This document shows, one piece after another, positions 8,042-16,598 of a DNA stretch of 64,000 nucleotides. How positions within the stretch are numbered: position 1 is the first letter of the stretch; each line of letters begins with the position of its first letter. A program made the position numbers and the translations under genes. The notes under the pieces were generated by a model that saw only the letters and a list, made by a program, of their open reading frames with translations, had not been told where the DNA came from and searched no databases. This DNA is from Streptomyces sp. DSM 110735 (lineage in GTDB: Bacteria; Actinomycetota; Actinomycetes; Streptomycetales; Streptomycetaceae), in assembly GCF_016482685.1 (NCBI RefSeq), contig NZ_JACYHF010000011.1, positions 1-64,000 of the forward strand, written 5' to 3'.

Positions 8042-8398
8042 ATGAGTGAAACCCCTCCTGAGAACCCCGATTTCGACGAGATGACGCGCGACATCGCCGA
8101 GGTCCCCGCCGTCGAGGTGATCGTCACGGTCGCCGTCAACCTGATGAGCGCCGCCGCCGTGAAGCTGGGGCTGAGCGAGGAGGGCGAGAAGTACAAGGAC
8201 CTGGACGAGGCCCGCAAGCTGATCACCGCGCTCGCCGGTCTGCTCGACGCCAGCGCGACCGAGATCAGCTCCTTCCACGCCGCCCCCCTGCGCGACGGTC
8301 TGAAGTCGCTCCAGCTCGCGTTCCGCGAGGCGTCCCTGGTCCCGGACGACCCGGGCCAGGGTCCCGGCGAGAAGTACACGGGACCGGTGTACGGCTAG
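8042..8398 (+). CDS. DUF1844 family protein
   Basis: The 118-residue acidic protein (MSETPPENPDFDEMTRDIAE) carries the DUF1844 segment VIVTVAVNLMSAAAVKLGL (about 25-45) followed by DEARKLITALAGLLDA. Its function is unknown. The family is conserved next to infC in actinobacteria. A helical, DUF1844-type fold is expected, with no signal peptide or convincing membrane span. It is divergent from infC and ends only 10 bp from the convergent sseB-like gene. Confidence 0.85.
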   Translation: MSETPPENPDFDEMTRDIAEVPAVEVIVTVAVNLMSAAAVKLGLSEEGEKYKDLDEARKLITALAGLLDASATEISSFHAAPLRDGLKSLQLAFREASLVPDDPGQGPGEKYTGPVYG

Positions 8399-8408
8399 CC
8401 CTTCGGGT

Positions 8409-9140
8409 TCAGTCGCGTACGTACAAGGGCTCGCCCGGAGGCGTGGTCCCGGCCGGCAGCAGTGCCAGGTCGAGACCGCGCACCAGGCGGGCCCTCAGTG
8501 TGTCGTCGGCTGCCAGGCGCCCGGCGACCGCGCGGGCTGCCTCGGCGGGCGCGGCGGCGGGGTCGAGGACGAGAGCGAGGGTGCCGTCGGCCTGCCCGGG
8601 ACCGAGGTGGGCGCGCAGCACGGCGGGCTCGGCGGCCACGGCCGTGCGCACGGCGGCGACGACGGCGGGGTCGGTGAGCGGGTCGACGCCGGTCCTGCCC
8701 TCCGCGAGCGCGAGCAGCGCGGGTCCGGTCAGCTCGAAGGGCACAGGACCGGCCAGGTCCAGCACGACCGTGTCCGCCTTCTCGTGCGCGGCGGCCTGGA
8801 GCGCCTGGTGCAGCGGTACGGCGACGGGACGCGCGGCGGCGTCCCAGCGGGCGAGCGACTCCGTCGACGTGAAGGCGGGCAGCGCGGTGCGCCCCTGCGC
8901 CTTCAGCGTGGGCACGGCCATGTCGCTGGTCTTCTCCCGGCGCAGCCCGTTCTCGTCCGTCTCGACCTCCCCGAGCACGGCGACGACAGGCACGAGCAGC
9001 CGGGCGCCCTTCAGCGCCTCCAGCACGGGTCCCACGGCGGTGCGGTCCTCCGCCCAGCCCGCGAGCGCGGCGGTCAGCCGGGGGTCGGCGGAGCCGTCGT
9101 CGTCGGAGAAACCGGGGTCGGGAATGTTCTTGTTCGCCAC
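8409..9140 (-). CDS. SseB-like protein
   Basis: The 243-residue cytoplasmic protein has an SseB N-terminal domain (about 20-140; LLVPVVAVLGE, VPTLKAQGRTALPAFTS, VAVPLHQALQAAAHEKADTVVLDLAG) and a less conserved alpha/beta C-terminal half rich in Ala, Asp and Pro. SseB-domain proteins are of unknown function in actinobacteria; the name comes from a distant enterobacterial protein. Its start at ATG 9140 lies 158 bp from the divergent serine hydrolase gene. Confidence 0.75.
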   Translation of the reverse strand: MANKNIPDPGFSDDDGSADPRLTAALAGWAEDRTAVGPVLEALKGARLLVPVVAVLGEVETDENGLRREKTSDMAVPTLKAQGRTALPAFTSTESLARWDAAARPVAVPLHQALQAAAHEKADTVVLDLAGPVPFELTGPALLALAEGRTGVDPLTDPAVVAAVRTAVAAEPAVLRAHLGPGQADGTLALVLDPAAAPAEAARAVAGRLAADDTLRARLVRGLDLALLPAGTTPPGEPLYVRD

Positions 9141-9298
9141 GGTGCCCGAGCCTAGCGGGGGCGGACCCGGGGGAAGTCGGCGGGTTTGTGCCGGACGGTA
9201 ACCCGCCCGTCACCCGGCTCACAGGAACCCGGGATTCCCTGACGTACCTCTAACCTCCGCCTAACGGAACGCACAGCCCGCGCCCCGAGCATCGCGGC

Positions 9299-10255
9299 AT
9301 GGAGTCCTCCCGGAGCGGCCGGAGCCGCCGTCGCCGTCGTGTCCGCCGCCGTCCGCTGCTGTACGCGGCGCTGGTGGCCGTCGTGATCAGCGGGGTCACG
9401 GCGGGCGGCACGGTCTATGTGAAGGCGCGGGCGCACGACGGCGGGCGGGCCGTATCGTCGGCGGCGTCGGCGTCGGGCTCGTCCCCGGCGGTCGAGGAGG
9501 AGGCATCGGTGGAACCCGTGACGCAGCCTGCCGTGGACCGTACGGCGCTGCTCGGCAAGGCGATGAAGGCGGTGAGCCTGCCCTCGGGCGCGGCCGTCTC
9601 GGCGGCGGTGCTCGACCTGGACTCCGGGCAGAGCGCGGTGTACGGCGAGGCGGACTTCGCCACCGCGAGCATCGTCAAGGTGGACGTCCTCGCCGCGCTG
9701 CTGCTCCGGGCGCAGGACGAGGGACGGCATCTGACGGCGGCGGAGAAGGCGTACGCCGTGAAGATGATCGAGGCCAGCGACAACGCCTCCGCGACCGCCC
9801 TGTGGGACGCCATCGGCAAGGCGGACGGGCTCGACGCGGCGAACAAGCGCTTCGGGATGACGGACACCTCGGCAGGAGCGGACGGGCTGTGGGGGCTGAC
9901 CCGTACCACCGCCAAGGACCAACTCACCCTCCTCCAGCAGGTGTTCGGCACCGACTCGCTGCTGAGCAGCGCCTCGCGGGCGTACGTGCGCGAGCTGATG
10001 GAGTCCGTGAACGCCGATCAGCGCTGGGGCGTCTCGGCCGCCGCCGAGGGCGGGACCACCGCCCTGAAGAACGGCTGGCTGCCCCGCAGCACGACGGGTC
10101 TGTGGGTGGTGAACAGCATCGGCCGGATACGCGCCGCCGACGGCACCTCCTACCTCGTCGCGGTGCTCTCCAGCGGGACGGCGACCCAGGCGAAGGGGAT
10201 ATCGCTGGTGGAGTCGGCGGCGGGGGCGGCGGTGTCGGCGTTCACCGCGAAGTGA
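9299..10255 (+). CDS. Membrane-anchored beta-lactamase-fold serine hydrolase
   Basis: The 318-residue protein has an Arg-rich cytoplasmic start (1-18), one membrane anchor (about 19-40) and a Ser/Ala linker, then a class A beta-lactamase-like domain (about 85-315). The active-site set is present: SxxK at Ser124-Ile-Val-Lys127, SDN at 160-162 and the KTG-like box Lys257-Asn-Gly259. It should act on the outer face, on peptidoglycan peptides or beta-lactams. The class A Omega-loop ExxLN motif was not seen, so true beta-lactamase activity is uncertain. It is a single gene. Confidence 0.85.
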   Translation: MESSRSGRSRRRRRVRRRPLLYAALVAVVISGVTAGGTVYVKARAHDGGRAVSSAASASGSSPAVEEEASVEPVTQPAVDRTALLGKAMKAVSLPSGAAVSAAVLDLDSGQSAVYGEADFATASIVKVDVLAALLLRAQDEGRHLTAAEKAYAVKMIEASDNASATALWDAIGKADGLDAANKRFGMTDTSAGADGLWGLTRTTAKDQLTLLQQVFGTDSLLSSASRAYVRELMESVNADQRWGVSAAAEGGTTALKNGWLPRSTTGLWVVNSIGRIRAADGTSYLVAVLSSGTATQAKGISLVESAAGAAVSAFTAK

Positions 10256-10281
10256 CCGTCACCGGCAGTGACCGTCACCGG
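10251..10281. repeat. Two direct copies of a 15-bp unit between convergent genes
   Basis: AGTGACCGTCACCGG occurs twice in tandem, spaced 16 bases apart, starting at the last codon of the serine hydrolase gene. The internal GTGACCGTCAC is nearly palindromic. It may simply contribute to termination between the convergent genes. Confidence 0.5.
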
Positions 10282-10294
10282 GGGTGTGCCCGTG

Positions 10295-11128
10295 TCAGCC
10301 CGGCTGCTGGAGGAAGTCGACGAGCAGTGCCGTGAGTTCGGCGGGGGCGTCTTCCTGGACGAGGTGTCCCGCCCCGGCGACGGGTTCGAGCCGTGCGCCC
10401 GGGACGCGGTCGACGAGTTCCCGTCCCTTCGCCGCGGGGATCCAGGTGTCGTCCTCGCCCCAGCACACCAGCGTCGGGACCCCGATCTCCCCGTACCGGT
10501 CCTGCACCTCGTCCGTGTAGCGCTGGTCCGCCTGGGCGATCTGGCGGTAGAAGGCGCCCTGACCGGGGTCCCCGAGCCAGGGCTCGACGAGCCGTTCGAG
10601 GACGGCGGGGTGCAGACCCGGGCTGCTGGCCGAGGTGACGTACTCGCGGACCAGCGCGTGGTGCAGGGCGGGCGGCAGTTGCTCGAAGACCTCGGGGTGC
10701 CGGCCCACGAGCCGGAAGAACGGGGAGCCCCACGGAGCCAGCGCGACCGGGTCGACCAGCGCGAGCGCCCGGTAGCGCGCTCCGTGCAGCAGATGCGCCC
10801 GCAGGGCGACGGCACCCCCGAAGTCGTGAGCCACCACCGACGGTTCCTCCAGACCCCAGTGCGCCAGCAGCTCGGTGAAGATCCTCCCCTGGGCGGCAAG
10901 GGAGACGTCCTGCCCCGCGGACTTCTCCGACGCCCCGTAACCCGGCATGTCCCACACGAACACCTCGTGGCGCCGGGCGAGCGCGCGGGCGACGGCGCGC
11001 CAGACGTACGACGAGAAGGGCGTGCCGTGCAGGAGGACGACCGGGTCCCGCCCCGAGGGTCCGAGGCGCGCCCAGCGGACATCGCCCGACGTGCTGGGGA
11101 AGGTCTCCGAAAGCTGCCATTCGGTCAC
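10295..11128 (-). CDS. Alpha/beta hydrolase, haloalkane dehalogenase-like
   Basis: The 277-residue alpha/beta hydrolase has the oxyanion motif HGTPFSSYVW (34-43). The nucleophile elbow VAHDFGG has Asp102 where esterases have Ser. The acid is Asp226/227 in CWGEDDTW and the base is His255 in GAGH. An Asp nucleophile with an HGxP motif is the signature of haloalkane/fluoroacetate dehalogenases and related epoxide hydrolases. It is cytoplasmic, with no signal peptide. The true substrate cannot be deduced. Confidence 0.85.
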   Translation of the reverse strand: MTEWQLSETFPSTSGDVRWARLGPSGRDPVVLLHGTPFSSYVWRAVARALARRHEVFVWDMPGYGASEKSAGQDVSLAAQGRIFTELLAHWGLEEPSVVAHDFGGAVALRAHLLHGARYRALALVDPVALAPWGSPFFRLVGRHPEVFEQLPPALHHALVREYVTSASSPGLHPAVLERLVEPWLGDPGQGAFYRQIAQADQRYTDEVQDRYGEIGVPTLVCWGEDDTWIPAAKGRELVDRVPGARLEPVAGAGHLVQEDAPAELTALLVDFLQQPG

Positions 11129-11208
11129 GGGGGCTGTTCCTCTCCGTCGTCGCCGTGGTCCGGCACGGACTCATACCCCGGAGACTCCTGAAGGCACGTG
11201 GGACAGCC

Positions 11209-12462
11209 CTAGGGGATCAGGCTCCCGCTGTTCTCCCGGCGACCGCGCCACAGCACCGCCGCCGCCACCAGCAGCACCCCGCCCGTGCCGCCCGCGAGCG
11301 GTGCCGCCCAGTCGGTCGCGCTGCCCGCGGACCTGGGGGTGTCGGGACCCGTGCCGAAGTACTTCCCGCCGTACGCCGCCGAGTTCAGCCCCTGTGTCCT
11401 GAGACCGGCGGCGGACTTGAGGGCGGCGGCAGGGTCGATCATGCCGAAGCCGCGTGAGTCGTCGCGTCCCCCGGCCGGGGCGTTGCGGGCGGTGTCCTCC
11501 AGGAGCTTCTTGACCTGGGCGGGGGTGAGGTCGGGGTGGGCCGCCTTGATCAGCGCCGCCGCGCCGGAGACGAAGGCGGAGGCGGCGGAGGTGCCCCAGC
11601 CCTCGTAGTAGCGATGGTCGGGGTCCGCGATCACGACGTCCACGCCGGGCGCGCTGACCGTGGCGTACCAGCGGCGGGTGGAGAAGGAGGCGCGGGTGCC
11701 GTAGCGGTCCACGGCGGTGGCGACGACGACGCCGGGATAGGCGGCCGGGTAGGAGACGTGGTCGCCCTTGTCGCCGCCGTTGCCCGCCGAGGCGACGACG
11801 ACCACGCCCTTGTGCAGGGCGTACTGCACCGCCTCGTCCTCGGTGGGCTCGGGGTGCGCGGAGTCGGAGTCGTCGCCGAGGGAGAGGTTGATGACGTCGG
11901 CGCCGTGGTCGGCGGCCCAGCGGATGCCCTCGGCGAGGGCGTTGGCGCGGGTGGTGCGGGCCTTGGCGCGGGCGGGGTCGCCGTCCTCCAGGATGACCCG
12001 TACGGGAAGGATCTTCGCCTTGGGCGCGACGCCCATGACCCCGGCCGCGTTCCCGGGTCCGTGGCCGTGCCCGGCGATGATGCCCGCCATGGCGGTGCCG
12101 TGCCGCGCCCAGGCGCGGTCACCGGGTCCGGCGCCGAAACCGATCATGTCCTTGCCGGTCAGCACGTTCCCGGCGAGGTCCGGGTGGTCGTCCTCCACCC
12201 CGGTGTCCAGGACGGCGACGGTGACGCCCTGCCCCTGCGTCGTACGCCACGCCTCGTCCAGGTGGAGAGCCTCCAGACCCCACTGCTGGGCGCGGATGCT
12301 GTCCGCGTGGGCGGCGGTCGCCGGGAGCAGCGCGAGGGAGGCGGCGGCGAGGAGGCTGAGCGCGGGGCGGGTGAGGGCGCGGGTGACGGCGCGGGCGGCG
12401 CGCGTGCGACGGACGGTGCGGGTGGGGTGGATGGGACGGAAGGGACGGGTGGGACGCCTCAT
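11209..12462 (-). CDS. Mycosin-like subtilisin protease (S8), membrane-anchored
   Basis: The 417-residue secreted protease has a signal peptide (Arg-rich start, hydrophobic 33-50, AHA cleavage site near 53). The S8 triad is complete: Asp86 (AVLDTGVEDDHPDL), His121 (RHGTAMAGII) and Ser292 (WGTSAAS), with oxyanion Asn228 (SAGNGG). A Gly/Ser-rich stalk and a C-terminal membrane helix (about 393-410, then WRGRREN) give the MycP/type VII secretion mycosin layout. The start at ATG 12462 overlaps the stop of the upstream gene by four bases (ATGA). No esx, ecc or WXG100 genes are nearby. Confidence 0.9.
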   Translation of the reverse strand: MRRPTRPFRPIHPTRTVRRTRAARAVTRALTRPALSLLAAASLALLPATAAHADSIRAQQWGLEALHLDEAWRTTQGQGVTVAVLDTGVEDDHPDLAGNVLTGKDMIGFGAGPGDRAWARHGTAMAGIIAGHGHGPGNAAGVMGVAPKAKILPVRVILEDGDPARAKARTTRANALAEGIRWAADHGADVINLSLGDDSDSAHPEPTEDEAVQYALHKGVVVVASAGNGGDKGDHVSYPAAYPGVVVATAVDRYGTRASFSTRRWYATVSAPGVDVVIADPDHRYYEGWGTSAASAFVSGAAALIKAAHPDLTPAQVKKLLEDTARNAPAGGRDDSRGFGMIDPAAALKSAAGLRTQGLNSAAYGGKYFGTGPDTPRSAGSATDWAAPLAGGTGGVLLVAAAVLWRGRRENSGSLIP

Positions 12463-13826
12463 GCGGTTTTCTCCGTGGCCGGTCCGACTCTCTGCCGCAG
12501 CCGCCGTTCGACACGGTCGGCCAGACCCTGCGCCTCGTTGCCGAGACCCGCCTGGGCGGGTGCGCTGGTGGCACCGGCGCGTACGGCGTCCGCCGCGGGC
12601 TCCGGCGCGTCGACGCTCCGGCCGTCTGCCCAGCCGGAGACCGCGAAGGCGACGACCGGGGCGTCGGTGAGGACGTCGATGGTCCAGCTCGCGCGCTGCG
12701 CGTCCCCGAACTTCGCCGCCGCGGTGCCCTTGGCGGCGTAAGGGCGGGGCAGCAGGTCGGTACGGCGGTCCAGGTGCTCGCCGCGGAAGCGGTTGGCGAG
12801 CGAGGTCATGGCGGCGGGGTCGGCCTTGGTGAACAGCAGTCCGACGGTGGTGACATAGCTCTGCGTGGCGTCGGTGTAGGTGGCACGCAGCAGTCTGCGG
12901 CAGCCGACGGGCGCGAGCGCCTTGCGCAGCAACGGGTCGAAGGCGTCCGCGCAGCCGCTGTCCGGTGCCACGGCGATCCGGGTCCAGGTGCGGTCGGCTC
13001 CGCCGGGTCCGGCGCCCTTGCCGTCGAGGGTGGGCGGGAAGAGCTTGTCCACGGGCACGCTGTGCCACAGCCCACCGGCAGCCTCGTAGGCACTCGCGGG
13101 CGCGGGAGCATCCCCGTCCCCGCTGAGCCAACTCCCCACGGCGGCACCGCCGATGAGCCCCAGCCCGAGCACGACACACACCGCCGCCCCGACGACACGC
13201 CCCCGCGCCCACGCCATCGACCCTGAGGCACTTCCGCCGTCGAACGGCTCCGGCTCCCCGAACGTCCCCAGCGACCACGTCGGCGCCCCGGCACTCCAGG
13301 AGTAGGAGGGGTCGGGCGCGGGCGGGGGGCTGCCGAGAAGGGGCGCGGTGGGGGCGGTGGGGCTCCAGGCCGTGCGGGAGTCGGTGGCGGGGGGCGCCGG
13401 GGCGACGGGGGCTGTCGCGGGACGAGTACTGGCCCCAACTCCGCTGCTGCGCACGGTCGTTGCGGGATCGGTCACCTTGGGCGCGGGCGGTACGGGACGC
13501 AGCCGGGTGGTGGTCTCTTCGGGAGCCTCGGCGGGAGGGGCAGGTCGCGAGGCGGGGCGGGGTGAGGCGGCGGGAGCGACCGGATCAGCAGCCCGTGCGG
13601 CAGCCCGCTCGCCCGAAGGCGCGGAGACAGGCGGTGCGTCGGGAAAACGCGCCGAAGCAGGCGGCGGAGGCGGACTCGTCGGCGCGTCCGGGGCGGGCAC
13701 GGCGGCCGCCGACTTCTTCTCCCCACGCGGACGCGGAGTGAACACAGAGGGCTCCGCGGTACCCGTGGACGGACTGCCGGAGTCGTCGGCCTCGGAGGAC
13801 GGGGCGCGGCGCGCTTCCGTGCTCAT
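12459..13826 (-). CDS. Pro-rich single-pass membrane protein paired with mycosin
   Basis: The 455-residue protein has a long disordered N-terminal half rich in Pro, Ala and Ser (1-225). One membrane helix follows (about 230-255, VVGAAVCVVLGLGLIGGAAVG), then an extracellular domain (about 270-455) with two Cys (SGCADAF, GCRRLL) that may pair. I do not recognise the domain. Its N-in topology, four-base overlap and operon order suggest it partners or regulates the protease. The ATG at 13826 begins MSTEARRAPSSEADD; the ribosome site is weak. Confidence 0.75.
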   Translation of the reverse strand: MSTEARRAPSSEADDSGSPSTGTAEPSVFTPRPRGEKKSAAAVPAPDAPTSPPPPPASARFPDAPPVSAPSGERAAARAADPVAPAASPRPASRPAPPAEAPEETTTRLRPVPPAPKVTDPATTVRSSGVGASTRPATAPVAPAPPATDSRTAWSPTAPTAPLLGSPPPAPDPSYSWSAGAPTWSLGTFGEPEPFDGGSASGSMAWARGRVVGAAVCVVLGLGLIGGAAVGSWLSGDGDAPAPASAYEAAGGLWHSVPVDKLFPPTLDGKGAGPGGADRTWTRIAVAPDSGCADAFDPLLRKALAPVGCRRLLRATYTDATQSYVTTVGLLFTKADPAAMTSLANRFRGEHLDRRTDLLPRPYAAKGTAAAKFGDAQRASWTIDVLTDAPVVAFAVSGWADGRSVDAPEPAADAVRAGATSAPAQAGLGNEAQGLADRVERRLRQRVGPATEKTA

Positions 13827-14100
13827 GCACCCCCCGTTTCCTGTTGCCCGGGCCGACTGCTCGTGCGCGGGCCGTTCTGACTGGTCGGCCGGGCCCGGCG
13901 GGCGAGTTCCGTCCGGGCACGCATACCCGTACGGCCGGACGGCCATCCCTGTTCAGCCGATGCGGCCGGGGGCGTTCCGCCGTACGTGCGCGTCACTCTA
14001 CGGGCTGCCACCCCCACGGACGGAACCAGTCCGCACCCCCGCGGCATCTGCCCGGAACGTCCCCCTACCCTGCGGTAATCGCGTCTGGCAGGCTGCCGTC

Positions 14101-15303
14101 ATGACTGCGCGTGCCGCCGACAGGGCCCGGTACGACCGGGCCACCGCCGCTCTGGATGCTCCGCTCGCTCTGGTGGATCTGGATGCCTTCGATGCCAATG
14201 CCGACGATCTGGTGCGCCGGGCTCAGGGGAAACCCGTGCGGGTCGCCTCCAAGTCGGTCCGGTGCCGGGCGCTGCTTGAGCGGGTGCTGGCGAGGGACGG
14301 GTTCCAGGGGATCATGTCGTTCACGCTGGCGGAGTCGCTGTGGCTGGCGCGGTCCGGGTTCGACGACGTGCTGCTGGCGTATCCGTCCGCCGACCGGGCG
14401 GGCTACGCGGAGCTGGCGTCCGACCCGAAGGCTGCCGCGGCCGTCACGGTGATGGTGGACGACGTGACGCAGTTGGATTTCATCGACGCGGCGCGGCAAG
14501 GGGGTCGTGAAGTCGTCCGGGTCTGCCTGGAGTTGGACACCTCGCTGCAACTGCTGGGCGGTCGGATACGGGTCGGCGCGCGACGCTCTCCGTTGCACTC
14601 CCCCGCCCAACTGGCGGAGCTGGCGCGGTCGGTGGCGCGGCGCCCGGGGTTCCGGCTGGTGGGGATCATGGCGTACGAGGGTCATGTCGCGGGCGTCGGG
14701 GACGCGTTGGCCGGGCGTCCGGTGCGCTCGCGGGCGATCCGGCTGATGCAGGCGGCGGCGCGGCGGGAGTTGGCCGAGCGGCGCGGGGCGGCGGTGCGTG
14801 CCGTGCGGGCGGTGGCGCCGGAGCTGGAGTTCGTCAACGGCGGCGGCACGGGGAGTGTGCAGTACACGGCGGCGGAGGACGCGGTCACCGAGATCGCTGC
14901 CGGTTCGGGTCTGTACGTGCCCCGGCTGTTCGACAACTACACGTCGTTCAGGGGCCGTCCGGCCGCCCTGTTCGCGCTGCCCGTCGTACGGCGGCCCGGT
15001 GTCGGGGTCGTCACGGTGCTCGGCGGCGGCTATCCGGCGTCCGGCGCGGCGGGCCGGGACCGGCTGCCGGAGCCGTATCTGCCCGAGGGGCTGCGGTACG
15101 ACCCGCAGGAAGGCGCCGGTGAGGTGCAGACCCCGCTGCTGGGCTCGCCCGCCGACGATCTGCTGATCGGCGACAAGGTGTGGTTCCGGCACGCGAAGGC
15201 GGGCGAGCTGTGCGAACGGTTCGACGTACTGCACCTGTTGGAGGGGGACACGGTCACGCAGACCGTGCCCACCTACCGGGGTGAGGGGCACACGTTCCTC
15301 TAA
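14101..15303 (+). CDS. Fold-III PLP enzyme, D-threonine aldolase/amino acid deaminase family
   Basis: The 400-residue protein has the alanine racemase-like N-terminal barrel (LALVDLDAFDANADDL) with the PLP Schiff-base Lys51 in RVASKSVRC. A C-terminal metal-binding D-threonine aldolase-type domain carries HAKAGELCERFDVLHLLEG. This family cleaves or deaminates D-hydroxy amino acids and needs PLP and a divalent metal. The His/Cys pair of the C-terminal metal site appears present. The gene stands alone, divergent from the mycosin operon and convergent with the HAD gene 28 bp away. Confidence 0.85.
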   Translation: MTARAADRARYDRATAALDAPLALVDLDAFDANADDLVRRAQGKPVRVASKSVRCRALLERVLARDGFQGIMSFTLAESLWLARSGFDDVLLAYPSADRAGYAELASDPKAAAAVTVMVDDVTQLDFIDAARQGGREVVRVCLELDTSLQLLGGRIRVGARRSPLHSPAQLAELARSVARRPGFRLVGIMAYEGHVAGVGDALAGRPVRSRAIRLMQAAARRELAERRGAAVRAVRAVAPELEFVNGGGTGSVQYTAAEDAVTEIAAGSGLYVPRLFDNYTSFRGRPAALFALPVVRRPGVGVVTVLGGGYPASGAAGRDRLPEPYLPEGLRYDPQEGAGEVQTPLLGSPADDLLIGDKVWFRHAKAGELCERFDVLHLLEGDTVTQTVPTYRGEGHTFL

Positions 15304-15331
15304 CCCCTCGTCAACAGGTCGCGAAAGAAGG

Positions 15332-16573
15332 TCAGTACACGGTGTCCGCCTGGTCCGGCACCACCGAGCCGTCGGGTCGCCGCACCGGGGTGTGGCTGCC
15401 GTCGGGGGCGTTGTAGGCGGTGGTGGAGCAGGGGTACGGGTCGGACTTGCGGGGCAGCGGGTCGATGAACATGGGGTTGATCACCCAGCGTCCGTCGGCG
15501 TTGTCGTAGGCACGGCACATCACCTCGGCCTTGTTGCGGTTGAGGACGAGGTGGGCGCCGGTGGCGTCGCCGACGAAGGTGACGTCTGTGTCCGCGTCGC
15601 CGCCGCCGATCGCGATGCGCTTCGCGGCGGGCTGCTTCTTCCAGGCGGCGGGACCGTGGATCTTGTAGATGTCCTGGTTGATCCAGCACCGCTTGCCGTC
15701 GATGTACGGGATCGCGGTGCCCTTGCCCGCCGGGACGCCGCCGCAGCCCTCGTTGGCGTAGGTGATGCGGCCGTGGCGGTCGAGGACGGAGCGGATGGCG
15801 ATGGTGTGCGCGGCGTCGACGCCGATGGCGCGGGACCAGACCTCGGTGACGGGTTCGGAGCCCGCGGAGACGATGTAGACGCGGAATCCGGCCCGTTGGA
15901 GGGTGCGGACGAGGTCGCGCTGCTGGTCGTAGTAGCGGACGTAGGCGGGGACGGTGTGGGTGCCGAGGGTGCGGGTGGCGCCGACGGGGGCGGCGAGCGC
16001 CTCGCGGCGGGCGGCGCTCGCGTAGGAGGTGAGCTGGGCGACGGTGCGCCCCGCGAAGAGCTGGGGCACCCAGGCGTACTGCGGGACGGTGTGCCGGTGG
16101 TTCCAGGTGCCGGCGAAGGCGGGGGCGCCGCTCACCGTCTTGGCGTTCTCGCGGATCTCCAGGATCTCGTCGGTGCAGCGGGGCATCCGGGAGGTCCGCA
16201 GGGAGACGCCCGCGCCGGTGCCGCAGGCGGCGGTGAGCGCGCGGTCGGCGGCGTCGGTCATCCAGGCGCTGGTGTCCTTCCAGCGGGCGGGGCGGGGCAG
16301 GACGTCGTGGCGCAGCGCCCAGGAGATGGTCGCGTCGGTGACGTCGTTCTTGGTGATGGTGTTGTCCCAGTCGAACGCGGCGACCGCGCCCCGGTGTCCG
16401 GAGCAGGTGCCGTACGCGTCGATGACGTGTTGCAGTCGGGCGCGGTTGTTGCCGTACCAACTGGTGCTCAGTCTCGGGCAGTTGGAGTCGGCTGCCGCTG
16501 CGGTGGGGGCGAGGGGCGGGGCGGCCGCCAGGGCGGCGGCCGCGGCCAGGGTCCAGGCGAGAAGCTGTCGCAT
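15332..16573 (-). CDS. Secreted HAD-superfamily phosphatase
   Basis: The 413-residue protein has an N-terminal signal peptide (hydrophobic 3-20, Ala-rich cleavage near 28). HAD motif I follows as FDWDNTITKND with Asp68 and Asp70, then motif II/III regions (YIVSAGSE about 215; GGGDADTDVTFVGDATG about 330). The layout resembles secreted phosphoserine phosphatase-like HAD enzymes of streptomycetes. The start is ATG 16573 (MRQLLAWT); an ATG six codons earlier is less likely. It lies 25 bp after the dehydrogenase stop on the same strand, so it may be the distal gene of the amine operon. Confidence 0.85.
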   Translation of the reverse strand: MRQLLAWTLAAAAALAAAPPLAPTAAAADSNCPRLSTSWYGNNRARLQHVIDAYGTCSGHRGAVAAFDWDNTITKNDVTDATISWALRHDVLPRPARWKDTSAWMTDAADRALTAACGTGAGVSLRTSRMPRCTDEILEIRENAKTVSGAPAFAGTWNHRHTVPQYAWVPQLFAGRTVAQLTSYASAARREALAAPVGATRTLGTHTVPAYVRYYDQQRDLVRTLQRAGFRVYIVSAGSEPVTEVWSRAIGVDAAHTIAIRSVLDRHGRITYANEGCGGVPAGKGTAIPYIDGKRCWINQDIYKIHGPAAWKKQPAAKRIAIGGGDADTDVTFVGDATGAHLVLNRNKAEVMCRAYDNADGRWVINPMFIDPLPRKSDPYPCSTTAYNAPDGSHTPVRRPDGSVVPDQADTVY

Positions 16574-16598
16574 AGGACGGGGACCGTACACCCTTGTG

